A stretch of 64,000 nt of DNA from Piper betle (taxonomy: Eukaryota; Streptophyta; Magnoliopsida; Piperales; Piperaceae): the NCBI GenBank assembly GCA_033002965.1, contig JAURVB010014831.1, positions 20,010 to 84,009 on the forward strand, in the 5' to 3' direction. The stretch's first letter is position 1; the number at the start of each line of letters is the position of its first letter. The notes below the pieces were generated by a model. It was not told the DNA's origin. It worked only from the letters and a program-made list of their open reading frames with translations, and searched no databases. The position numbers and the translations under genes were made by a program. Shown in pieces: positions 47,366 through 58,593 of this stretch.

Positions 47366-48679
47366 CATTTAATTTCATGCATTTCTACTCGAATAAAATT
47401 ATACTTATGTATAATTTTATATTCTCGTTCTGATTAGCATCATTGGTCGCAGCTGCGAGTTCGAAATATCTAGGTCCATATAATTATTTGAAATTTTATA
47501 TTTTCCCAAACTAGTATAATTTTATAAAATGTTGTATTTTCCCAAACTGGTATAACTATATTAAAATGTTGTCTTTTCCCAAACCGATAGCCTTGTCGGC
47601 AATAATCTCAGAATGAGCTGGGGGACAATTTATAATCTCAGAATGAACTGGGAGACCATGACTAATCTCAAACTGAATTGGGAGACCAACTAATCTCAGA
47701 ATGAGCTAGGAGATAATTTCTAATCTGAGAATGAAGTAGGAGACCATGACTAATCTCAAGATGAATTGGGAGACCACTTAATCCCAGAATGAGCTGGGAG
47801 ACAATTTCTAATCTCAGAATGAACTGGGAGACCATGACTAATCTCAAAATGAATTTGGAGACCACCTAATCTCAGAATGAGCTGGGAGACAATTTCTAAT
47901 CTCAGAATGAGCTGGGAAACCATGACTAATCTCAAAATGAATTGGCAGACCACCTAATCTTAGAATGAGCTGGGAGACAATTTCTAATATCAGAATGAAC
48001 TAGGAGACCATGACTGATCTCAAAATGAATTGAGAGACCACCTAATCTCAAAATGACCTTGGAGACAATTTCTAATCTCAGAATGAACTGGGAGACCATG
48101 ATTCATCGCAAAATGATTTGGGAGACCACCTAATCTCAGAATGAGCTGGGAGACAATTTCTAATCTCAGAATGAGCTGGGAGATGACTTTTACTAATCTC
48201 AGGATAACCTGAGAGTCAAATTACTAATCTCAGTATGTCCTGAGATAATTACTAAAGACTTGTGTAATAATAATAATAAAAACGAGTGAAATGATAATAG
48301 GGATTATATTGACTTGTTTCATTTAATTATGCGGCTTAGTGGTTTTATCACTAACGCGGAATTGCCTATATAGGTGAGCAGCATTGGACTGAAGGATAGA
48401 AGTGTGGTTGGTGGTTATTTTACCAACCTAGGTATGGTGAGTTGATAATAAAAATTGGACTTCCTTATTATTCTACTTGTGTTATAAATGTGGCTATGGG
48501 AAACGGTCCGAGACTATGGGACAGTTATTTAATATTTTAGAGAACATGATTTATTGTTATGATTTATATCATATGTTGCGAGACTTATTTGCTGTATTTA
48601 AATTCATGTTCTGAAACATTACATTTACATTAACTATATTTTTAAGTAACACCCGGTCCGGTTCAGGTGGGTCGTTACA
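47230..48679 (+). repeat. Truncated 3' LTR of C
   Basis: It corresponds to 43140-44945 of the 5' LTR. Its first ~1.67 kb are missing through the deletion. A TA run (47332-47361) and a shorter minisatellite array precede the shared terminal sequence ending GTTACA. Confidence 0.8.
47603..48252. repeat. Minisatellite in the C 3' LTR
   Basis: Same 30/28/30-bp unit structure as in the 5' LTR, but ~650 bp long instead of ~1000 bp. The array has therefore gained or lost periods since insertion, when the two LTRs were identical. Confidence 0.85.
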
Positions 48680-48801
48680 CTGTTCATCCCTCATATCAAT
48701 TAATCAAGTTTTCTCAAGAAAGGTAAGACTAATTCACATGTATCTATCATTGAACCAAGAGACTAAATTACCATTGCATAATAAAATTTCTATACTAAAC
48801 T

Positions 48802-48840
<39 letters not shown>

Positions 48841-49108
48841 AAACATGAGTCAAGCATGAACAATATGCAAAAAATTAAAGCTTCACCCCCAAACTTAAAC
48901 TAAACATTGTCCTCAAAAAAAATAAGATGAAAGAAGTGAAAGAGAACTCCCTCAACCAATTAGTCGGTGGATGATTATCATGAATAACTAAATTTGCACT
49001 TGACCCATGCTACAAAATAAAAAGAAATATTTAAAAAATCTACAAATAAAAATAAACTTTTAAAATAAATCACTTGGGTTGCCTCCCAAGAAGCGCTTGG
49101 TTTAACGT
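48680..49108 (-). mobile_element. A internal region right of C
   Basis: AT-rich with a TA run (48806-48838). On the minus strand, 49074-49105 reads as an AAGCGCTTCTTGGGAGG-type phrase, which I recall as common in plant Athila/Tat-like elements downstream of the coding region. In A it follows protease almost directly, so polymerase is missing. Confidence 0.6.
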
Positions 49109-50762
49109 CTACAGCCCGACCATCTTGATAATCTTCAAATTAGGTGGTACTTCAACTGATGGCAGCAATCTATGGCATGGTAGATCTAAGGTTTCCACAT
49201 CTCTAAATCTTCTAGGCAAGATCGGTTGCGAATCTAATACTTTAACCATTTCTTCCACATCAATATCTTCTTCACAAAGAGAATTTATGGCTTTATGTAA
49301 TGAATCACTCAATTGATCCCCTTTGTACATTATTTTATCAAATATTTCAATTTTTGAACAATCATATGTTTCATCCGGGCAATTCATGGATTTAAAGATG
49401 TTGAATGTGACACAATCGTTGTTTACTCTAAGTGTAAGTTTTCCAGCAGCTACGTCAATTAATGTTCTCCCAGTTGCTAAGAAACCTCTCCCAACAATGA
49501 GTGGTATATTGTCATTCCTTCCTTCCATTTCAAGCACTTCAAAATCTGTAGGAAAGATAAACTTGTCAACCTTTATTAAAACATCTTCAATGACTCCTTT
49601 AGGATATACCAATGATCGGTCAGCCAACTGGAGTGTGATGTTGGTAGGAGCAATATCCTTGATTCCTAACCTTTTGAAAACAGAAAAAAGGCATAAGATT
49701 AATCCTAGAACCTAAGTCACATAAAGCATTACAATGAACATTTCCTCCAATTGAACATGGAATCACAAATTTTCCCAAGGTCTTTTATCTTAGGAGGTAG
49801 TTTTCTTTGGAGGACAGCACTACATTCCTCTGTCATGGCCACAACTTCATTGTCATCTACTCTCCTTTTCTTTGCTAGAATATCCTTCAAGTATTTTACA
49901 TAACTAGGCATTTGTTCAAGTGCTTTAGCTAAAGGTATGTTAATTTGTAATTTCTTAAATATATCAAGAAAAATTTTGAAATATTTTTCATTACTTTGTT
50001 TCCTCAATCTAGAAGGAAATGGTACTTTTTTTCTACCTCATCTATAAGCACCTCATTTTTTTCTTTCCCTTTGCTTCTGTGTAAGCTAACCAATGTATTG
50101 GGTTCATGTGTGTTGTTTGGTTTTTCATCTTTTACCTTCACTTCATTGGGCTGAACCATTTCTTATAAAGTGACATCATTCCTTGGTTGTTCTGGTTGGC
50201 TAGGAAGTACACCCTTGGGTCGCTCACTTGGTTCCTTGTTTAATTGCACCATAACTTGTTGCATAAACTATTGTTGTTGTTGTTGTTGTTGATTCTGCAT
50301 GAATTGTTGCATAGAATTGAACATTTGGACTAAATCCAGTTGTTGTGGCTGAAAAGAAAGTGAAGGAGGTCGAGAATGCTGTGATGGCGGTGGTGGATTA
50401 TTGGGGACAGTAGTCGATTGTGGATAATTAGTCCATGAAATGTTGGGGTTATTGCACCAGCCCACATTGTAGGTGTTGGGATAGGGATTGTTGTTCCTAT
50501 TAAAGTTGCCGACGTAGTTAACTTAATTTGTTGTACATTGACCTATAAAATATCCTTGTCTACACCATTCACACCTTGGGTCTACAGCCTTAACCTGTCC
50601 CTGCATATTAAGATTTTGAACTTGATTAGCTAAAACATTGACCTGAGCAGATAAAGTAGTAAGTGCATCTAATTCTAAAATTCTGGTAGTCCTCCTTGGA
50701 TGCATGGCTTCTTCTTCTATTGGTTCTTGTGCTCTTCTTCCAGCGGCACACAAGTTTCTCAA
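49109..50762 (-). pseudogene. Decayed gag-protease of A (Athila/Tat type)
   Basis: Minus-strand pieces in order: a gag tail with a zinc-knuckle relic CEWCRQGYFIGQC (50523-50762), where Tyr replaces the zinc-binding His; a Pro- and Gln-rich segment (50268-50465); a conserved pre-protease stretch with INIPLAKALEQMPSYVKYLK (49729-50007); a protease active-site relic CDLGSRINLMP near 49700; and the protease body with ADRSLVYPKGVIEDVL and GRGFLATGRTLIDV (49109-49627). The pieces lie in different frames, so frameshifts separate them. The N-terminal gag is missing. The motif set and tRNA-Asp primer site point to the Athila/Tat branch. Confidence 0.8.
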
Positions 50763-50957
50763 AGTCCTTTAAATCTCTAGATCACAAGAAAATAAGGGTG
50801 ACCGCACTAATCGATGTATAAACAAATGATCACAAGGAAGAAGACAATGATATAGTTTATTTTTTTTAATTTTTTTAAAAACATAAGACACTAAAATCTA
50901 AAAATAAAAGAAAACACTCAACATTCTAATCCTAAAATTAACTTAGAAAATTCGGTC

Positions 50958-50975
50958 TCCCCGGCAATGACGCCA
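50958..50975 (-). other. Primer-binding site of A (Asp tRNA type)
   Basis: On the minus strand this reads TGGCGTCATTGCCGGGGA, one base from a perfect complement of the plant tRNA-Asp 3' end, and lies 6 bp inside the 5' LTR. Confidence 0.8.
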
Positions 50976-50981
50976 AAAGCT

Positions 50982-52089
50982 TGTTAGAATATTTTCAATA
51001 ACATGCAAGTATACATAGTCAAAACAAGTAATAGAATGATGAATTCAAGTATCGTCTCACAGGGAGATGCATTTTCTATAATTAATTAAAGAACATAAAA
51101 TGAAGAACAAAACAAAAATAACTGACTTAACTAAATCTAAGTAATAACTTTAAATTAAAAGCGAAGTTAAAATGATAAAACTAGTTCTAGAGTCAAATTT
51201 CCCTTAACAACATCAATTTAATCTTCATTAAATCTTCCTCTTATCTTTTATTCCCTCGGATTGTCGATCTAGGATAATTATATGACATGGTGGCTCCCGC
51301 ACCTTCATGCTTCTATTATTTTGCCTCAATTTCTACCTCCCGGTGATAATTGATTAATCAACAAAATAATGCATTAAGATTTGCCTTACAATCGCATACG
51401 GTGTTGTGTATCTCCCGACTACAACGACAAACAAGTCAAAAGACTCGTCGTATGATGAATTATCAATGACTAATCTGATTAATTTCTCCCAAAATCTAAT
51501 TAAACCTCATGATCTAAGATATAGGCGATCAATCTATTCTTAGCATTTAGAACATGATAATTCAAACAATCCGATTGAATAAAAGAGTAAGAGGTTGAAA
51601 TGAATTCAATTAAATCATCTTAAGTTCCATTCTTCTCTAGAACAAAATAAAATATTACTCCACTAATAAAAATAGAAAATAATATAAAGAATAAACTACT
51701 TTTTATTATGAAAAGAAAAGAATTCAAAAACTAAAATTACTTCTTTCACTACACTCTGAGGCCAGAAGTTGAGATATGATATCTCAAACAACAAATCGAA
51801 TGTAGTTTAATTAATTATGATATCCCTTCAAGTTTCCAACTCCTCGACTCCATTAAACTACCATAAATTGTAGCCATTGGGTGGGCCCATGTGTCATGAC
51901 CATTTAATTCCAAAGCTTAATTTATTCATCTTTTTCTGCATTAAAACACCAAAATTAAACTTATCTCATAAAATATTAATTAACTACAATAAAACGAGAA
52001 ATATCATCTAATTAATAATGTTTATACCTAAGAAGTACAAAACTACATTAAAAACATGGGTAAATATTGTATACTTTAAACTCTTAACA
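50982..52089 (-). repeat. 5' LTR of A, promoter region deleted
   Basis: 1108 bp, TG...CA. Relative to its partner it lacks 57 bp at about 51796, exactly between two acaaat repeats of the other LTR, and this removes the TATA-like site. Confidence 0.85.
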
Positions 52090-52108
52090 TAGTACAGTAT
52101 CGAGAAAC

Positions 52109-54754
52109 TATAAAGACTGTGAAAAAATAATAAAATAAAATATTTGACTCGGTCTGGGAAGGATCGAACATTGGAGAATTATTATTATTATTTATATTAT
52201 ATTCTCTACCCGGTTAATTAATATATTTTATTATTTACCCAGTTACCCGATTAAATGAAATACGGATGTTGGGGTGTTTTCACATACCCTAGCCATCATT
52301 TTTATTTTATATTTTGTGAGGGGGCGTCATCTTCACCTTATTCTCTCATTTCCTCCTCCTTTCTGGAGCCGGCTTCTTCCTTCCTTGGGTCTACTTCCTA
52401 TCTCCCTATTCTTAATTTTCATGCATGCTTTTAATTGATAATGCTTGATAAACATGAGAAATAAAGTCTGAAATCAACAATTAACAACTAAAACTAAACA
52501 GGAAACTGAAATTCACCATAGCTGATGAGTGCAAGAATTTGGGCAAGGATGGGCGACTGTAGACAATTGCTGGGCAGCCGCTCACTACCCTGACGACCTC
52601 TCTGGCTGCTGGGTCGAAGGGATGGCTCACCCGGACCCTTGCTGCCAATGGGTGGCGAAATTACTCCTGGTTATGGGCGGAGATGGCGGCGTTCAATTGA
52701 AACAGATGCTGTCATGGTAGATTCAGAGGGTAGACGCCAGTTGTTCTTTGTCGACAACATAAGGGGTCCATTACAGCAGTTCAGGCCACCAGCACAGGCC
52801 ACAGCGGACCACCTTGTCGCTGGAATTCATGGCAGCGACGTGCAGAAGTGGGGAGAACGACTATACTCCTTGCAACGTCCAAAGGTGGCTGATCCTTACT
52901 GTTTTGAGGCCAGCCTGAGGTTGCTGAACCTTTGAATTGGAGCAAGGTGCAACAAAGAAGTGGTCTTGAGGCTAGGAGAAGAAGGATAGGTCTTGTTTTT
53001 GGGTGCAAGGATGGAGTTTGGAGAAGAGGACGTTGGGGAAGAAGAAGATGGCAGTTTTGTAAATATGGGTTGACTCGATACTGACTCGAGTTAAAAAATA
53101 ATACTAACTCGTAATAAATCTTTAAAAATAATCATTTTAATGGGTTATGGGTAAAGTTACTAATTATTGTACGAAATCGCCACCAGTAATAAAAAATACG
53201 GTAATGATAAACGGTCGATAATTAATCGGCGTATTACAAGCGATTAAATTAAATCGGAGGATTATAAGTAATTAATAAAATAAAGATTTTACCTTTACCA
53301 TATTAAATTTAATATTAGGTAAATAAAGTGATTATTTTAATAACAAGTCAGTAAGGTAGAAAATGGGTTATTAAATTATAATCGGGTAAAAATCACAAGC
53401 GATGAACCTAAATAACCTAATGAAAATAAATAAAGTTCGAAACTTTATTGAGTTAAATAATTTATAATAATTGTATTAGTAATATCTTTGAATTAGGATA
53501 ATACAAATTATTTTAAATAATTTAATCGAACGACTTAATTATTTAAATTGCTATGAATAATGATAGCGATTAAAAATTATAACCGAAGGAAAATATACTA
53601 ATAATAGTAATTAAATATTTGTTTATAAGTTAATAATTATTTTATCATTTGTTAAGTGTTAATTATGATTTAGATAATTAATTTAAAATGTAAAGTAGGA
53701 CTTAAATGATTATGTCACATGAATAATTTAATATTTAATATTATTGAATAATATATATATTAGTCATGTAGTTGCATGCATTTCTACTCGAATAAAATTA
53801 TACTTATGTATAATTTTATGTTCTCGTTCAGATTAGGATCGTTGGTCGCAGTTGGAGGTTCACTTACGAACTATCTAGGTCCTTATAATTATTTAAAATG
53901 TTGTATTTTCCCTTGTTCGCAACCCTGGTCAGCCTGAGCCCAGATTCGACCACCATGCACCGAGTGCAACCGGGGTCAAGGAATTGACTCAGTCCGACAC
54001 GGGGCCGCACCCTTTATAATTACTATGTGGGAGTCTTGGTCGACTTGAGTATCTAACCACCATGCTCTAGAACTCAACTGGGGTCGACTCAATTCGGCAC
54101 AAGGCAGCACCCCCTGAAAGATTAAACACATGCCCCCATGCCGAAAGGGGTGATAGGGCACAGTGGGGCAAGAAGGCTCATTATGCACTTGTGATACCGA
54201 GAGGGTGAGTCAATGGCAAATATTGGTAACTACATGCCGTGGGCCACGTAGCGTGTGTGCGCATGCATTGGGATGGTAGCTGGATGGGGTGGCCACCCCT
54301 CCCAGCATATTAAGAGCTCAGTATAGGCTCATAACAACTGAAAGTCTCTTGAAATGATAATTGGGATTATATTGACTTGTTTCATTTAATTATGCGGCTT
54401 AGTGGTTTTATCACTAATGCGGAATTGCCTCCGCAGGTGAACAGCTTTGGACTGAAGAATAGAAGTGTGGTTGGTGCTTCTTTTACCAACCTAGGTATGG
54501 TGAATTGATAATAAATTGGACTTCTTTTTTATTCTCTTGTGTTATAAATGTGGCTATGGGAAACGGTCTGAGACTGTGGGACTTTGAGTTAGTTTATTTT
54601 TATATATTGTCACATGCTATTAGAACATGATTTATTTTTATGATTTATAAATTCTAGACTTATTGTATGTATTATGAATCATGTTCTAGAATGTTATTGT
54701 TACATCAATTATATTTTTAGGTAACACCCGGTCTGGTTCGGGCGGGTCGTTACA
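52109..54754 (+). repeat. 5' LTR of B (2.6 kb)
   Basis: It begins TATAAAGAC (mutated from TG) and ends GGTCGTTACA. It is ~1.06 kb longer than the 3' LTR because that copy lost the stretch corresponding to about 53272-54325. The G+C-rich block at 52340-53050 is unlike the block in C. The short frames in it are not credible genes. Confidence 0.85.
53925..54335. repeat. LTR module of B that replaces the C minisatellite
   Basis: It occupies the place where C has the 88-bp repeat. It matches, inverted, 32060-32370 in the LTR of element I, with shared phrases such as cccctttcggcatggg read on the opposite strand. It contains two diverged halves with ggtcaaggaattgactcag and ggtcgactcaattcggcac. Confidence 0.65.
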
Positions 54755-54756
54755 GG

Positions 54757-54768
54757 TGGTATCAGAGC
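54757..54768 (+). other. Primer-binding site of B (initiator Met tRNA)
   Basis: TGGTATCAGAGC, 2 bp after the 5' LTR. Confidence 0.85.
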
Positions 54769-54946
54769 ACGGTTTCCCACAAGCTCACACTTTATGACTC
54801 AAGTACCTTGTTGAAAAGTCCAATACTTATCTTTTCCCAATGTTTTATGTTATTAATTAACAAATTCATTCGCTAATAAACCTAAGTCATAACTGAAAAA
54901 GAACATATTAATGAACCATGATGGGAAAAATTTTTCGACATTTCAG

Positions 54947-55590
54947 ATGGCAGGCACTCGTAGACAGTCGAACTGATCTACTCAGTCGAATTCGAACACA
55001 GAGAATGTATTGGCCCAGATCCTGACGGCCATACAGGGACTGGCGCAGGCTTCAGAAAATACAAATTCTATGGTTCAAAATATTGTTCAGCGGTTACCAG
55101 AAGTGGTAGCAGGGAATGGAGCCTCAAACTCAGCAGCGGGTCCCAGAATCACCCTAGATGGTGGTCAGGGAAGTGCCCAAGGGCGGGCAGGGTTAGCAGA
55201 CCCGGGCGAGTGAGGGAAGCGTCCAAACCCAGTGCCACCGGTAGTCCAACAAGTGTTGCCGCCAGCTGTTGATGATAGTGACCGTTACACTGTGGAAAAG
55301 TTCAGGAAGAATGGAGCTGAGGTATTTGTTGGAGGGATCGATCCAATGAAGGCGGAGAGCTAGATAGACATTACCGAAAAAGCGTTTAGGGCTCTGTCTG
55401 TGCCCCACTGCCATCAAGTGAGGTTGGCAACATGCATGCTTCAGGAGGAAGCATCTTACTGGTGGAAATCCATGGAAAAAACTACATTTCATCTGACGTG
55501 AGATTTCTTCCATCACGTGGGCAGAATTTGTGGCAGCTTTCAATGGACAATATTTTCTAGAGACCATGGTCCAGAAGAAAGCACTAGAGT
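54947..55590 (+). pseudogene. Truncated gag of B
   Basis: It starts MAGTRRQSN and stops at codon 10 (TGA, 54974-54976; C has CGA). Capsid pieces such as FRKNGAEVFVGGIDP and FVAAFNGQYFLETMVQ follow, with a TAG at AES* shared with C and frame disruption near 55495. The capsid C-terminus, zinc knuckle and protease are absent; sequence passes directly into the pre-reverse-transcriptase region near 55590. Confidence 0.8.
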
Positions 55591-58485
55591 TTGCAATTGT
55601 CCATGATTCCTATGGTAGCAGTGTTTCCTGATGTATTCCCAGATGAACTTCCAGGGTTACCTCCTAAGCGGGCAGTGGAGTTCGCCATTGACCTAGCACC
55701 TGGAGTAACACCAATTTCTAAAGCACCATACCGCATGGCTCCAGCAGAACTCAAGGAGTTAAAGAGTCAACTAGAAGAGTTGTTGCAGGTAAGTTTCATC
55801 CGACCAAGTACTTCACCCTGGGGAGCCCCTGTTCTTTTTGTGAAGAAGAAAGATGGATCACTTCGGCTGTGTATTGACTATCGACAACTCAATCAAGTGA
55901 CAGTCAAGAATCGGTACCCCTTACCGAGGATTGATGACTTGTTTGATCAGCTAAAAATAGCCGGAGTATTTTCTAAGATAGACTTGCGGTCTGGTTATCA
56001 CCAGTTGCGAGTAAAGGAGTCAGACATACAGAAAATGGCTTTCCGAACTCGGTATGGACATTATGAGTTTCTGGTCATGCCTTTTGGTCTAACAAATGCA
56101 CCAGCGGCCTTTATGTCACTCATGAACACAGTATTTCACGCATACTTGGACAAGTTTATTATCGTGTTTGTGGACGACATTCTGGTCTATTCAAATAATG
56201 AAGAAGAGCATGTGAAGCACCTGTCCATTACTCTTCAAGTTCTGAGAGAACATCAACTGTTCGCCAAGTTCTCAAAGTGTGACTTCTGGTTGAAGGAGGT
56301 AAACTTCCTTGGTCATATTATCTCAAAGGCCGGAGTTGCAGTGGATCCATCAAAAGTGAAAGCAGTCACTGATTGGCCACAACCCAAGTCAGTCACTGAC
56401 ATCAGAAGCTTCCTTGGTTTAGCGGGTTACTATAGGAAATTCATTAAAGACTTCTCCTTAGTAGCATCGCCGATGACCAAACTCACAAGGAAGGGAGTCA
56501 AGTTCGAATGGAGTAGTAAGTGTGAGGAGAGTTTCCAGTCTCTGAAGAAGAGTCTAACAACTGCTCCAGTCTTGACACTGCCAAATGGTAATGAAGGATT
56601 TGTAGTCTTCAGTGATGCGTCCCTGTTGGGTTTAGGATGTGTCCTTATGCAGGGAGGTAAAGTGGTGGCCTATGCCTCTTGTCAATTGAAGATTCATGAG
56701 CAAAATTATGCAACCCATGACTTGGAACTGGCAGTAGTGGTTTTTGTCCTAAAGATTTGGAGACACTACTTGTATGGAGCCCAGTTCGAAGTCTTCATTG
56801 ACCACCAGAGTTTGAAGTATATCTTCACCCAGAATGACCTTAACCTTTGACAGAGGCGGTGGATGGAATATTTGAAGGACTACGACTTCCAAATCTTATA
56901 CCATCCAGGGAAAGCGAATGTGGTAGCAGACGCGTTGAGTCGGAAAGGCAAGATGGACAAAGGTCCGCAACTAGCTAGACTTTGGGCCATGTCAGCAGAA
57001 GTGGTGGCTATCAACCCTGTGAAGCAACTAATAGGATTACTGGCAAATTTGGTTATTTCCAATGATTTAGTTGATCGTGTTAAGCTAGCACAAATGGGTG
57101 ATGAGGAGCTGAATGAAATGTTGGACAAGATTCTTGACATTGTAGCTGATTCCAATAGTGTGATCAGATTTAGAGGAAGGTTGTGTGTACCCAAGGATGT
57201 TGCACTAAGGCGGAATATCTTGGAGGAGGCTCATCGCTCAAAGTTCTCGATACACCCTGGAGTTACTAAAATGTATCAGGATTTAAAGCAAACCTACTGG
57301 TGGATTGGGATGAAGAGGGATGTTGTGGATTTTGTCTCCAAGTGTCAGACTTGCCAACAGATCAAAGCCCAACATCAACTACCTGGAGGACTATTGCAAC
57401 CTTTAGAAATCCCAACTTGGAAATGGGAGTGTGTCACATGCGATTTTATTGCAAAGCTCCCAAGGACTCAGAAAAAGCATGACTCCATATGGGTGGTTGT
57501 GGACCGACTAACTAGGGTAGCTCACTTCATCCCCACGAAATCAATGAGAATTGCGGAATACCTGGCAGGATTGTATGTCGACAATATTGTCAAGTTGCAT
57601 GGGATTCCAAAGGAGATAGTCTCCGACCGAGATCCCCTATTCACCTCACATTTCTGGGAAGCTTTCCAAAAAGCCATGGGGACCCAAATCAAGCTGAGTA
57701 CAGCATATCATCCCCAGACTGATGGTCAAAGTGAGAGGACTATTCAAACTTTGGAAGATTTGTTGCGAGCTTGCATTCTTGACTGGGGAGGTGATTGGGA
57801 GAAACACTTAGCCTTAGTTGAATTTACCTACAATAACTCTTATCAAGCCAGTATAGGGATGGCACCATTTGAAGCCTTATATGGTAGGTCCTGCAGGTCT
57901 CCATCATGCTGGCTGGAGTCTACCGAGGTAGTTATAGTCAGGCCAGAGATGGTGAGGGAAGCAACTGAAAAGGTGAAACTCATTCAACAAAGGCTTAAGG
58001 CAGCTCAGGATCGACAAAATAGTTATGCCGATACTCAAAGGAGGGACCTACAGTTCCAAGTTGGGGAGTTTGTGTACCTAAAGACATCTCCTACGAAGGG
58101 GGTGATCAGATTTAGAACATCAGGGAAGTTGAAGCCAAGATTCATAGGACCGTTTCCAATCCTGGATCGAGTTGGAAATTGTGCATATAGACTAGCATTA
58201 CCACCAAGCCTAGCTGGAGTACACAATGTTTTCCATGTGTCAATGCTAAAGAAATATGTCTGAGATGAAGATCATATAATCACAAATTTTGAAGACTTAG
58301 AGCTACAATCAGATTTAACCTACGAGGAAAAGCCGATTCGCATCCTAGCAAGAGAAATAAAGACACTCAGGAACAAGGAAATTCCTTTGGTAAAAGTATT
58401 GTGGAAAAATTAGGGGTCAGAGGAAGCTACATGGGAGACTGAACAAGAAATGGCAAGGAAATACCCTAACCTATTCGTGGCATAA
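55591..58485 (+). pseudogene. pol of B: reverse transcriptase, RNase H, integrase, chromodomain
   Basis: One frame with three stops. Reverse transcriptase (~55640-56260) has [20 protein letters not shown] [12 protein letters not shown] and the catalytic FVDD (56167-56178). RNase H has FSDAS, the DLELA Glu and DHQSLKYIF, and is cut by TGA at 56848-56850 (CGA in C). Integrase has the H..H/CQTC zinc finger, the catalytic Asp residues in TCDFIAKLP and VSDRDPLF, and the Glu in DGQSERTIQ, then a GPF module (FIGPFPIL). TGA at 58261-58263 and TAG at 58411-58413 break the C-terminal chromodomain (VLWKN, EEATWE). These features fit the chromovirus Tekay/Del clade, whose chromodomain directs insertion to heterochromatin. 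Inactive as it stands. Confidence 0.9.
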
Positions 58486-58578
58486 GATTCTTATCATTGT
58501 AGCATGAACTAATCCCGAAGATAAAATTAATCATGATTGTTCTATTGCCCGTTATGATATTTCGGGGACGAAATATTT

Positions 58579-58593
58579 CCAAGTTGGGGAGAT
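58579..58593 (+). other. Polypurine tract of B
   Basis: AAGTTGGGGAGAT-type tract directly before the TG of the 3' LTR, the primer for plus-strand DNA synthesis. Confidence 0.8.

Larger units (their letters stand above)
41468..48679 (+). mobile_element. Element C: chromovirus relative of B, internally deleted, nested in A
   Basis: It starts TGTAAAGACC and ends GGTCGTTACA, like B. A complete 5' LTR and primer site are followed by a gag fragment, reverse transcriptase and RNase H, then a deletion that runs from just after RNase H into the 3' LTR, so integrase and chromodomain are gone. Flanks aagtt and ctgtt agree at only three of five positions, so the TSD is unproven. Flanking sequence on both sides is A internal. 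Confidence 0.8.
39144..52089 (-). mobile_element. Element A: non-autonomous Athila/Tat-type LTR retrotransposon
   Basis: Its LTRs are 39144-40299 and 50982-52089. On the minus strand a tRNA-Asp-type primer site lies beside the right LTR and a GGGGGTG tract beside the left LTR. Flanks are taata (39139-39143) and tagta (52090-52094). D' keeps the unoccupied site with tagta, so the left copy mutated. Without nested C the internal region is only ~3.5 kb and holds decayed gag and protease but no reverse transcriptase or integrase. Confidence 0.8.

Noticed and set aside
41463..48684. TSD for element C (aagtt and ctgtt)
   Set aside because: Only three of five bases agree, so I do not claim it, although both flanks are clearly A internal sequence.
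55193..55567. 124-aa minus-strand frame
   Set aside because: Antisense to the gag remnant of B and not shared as a frame with C.
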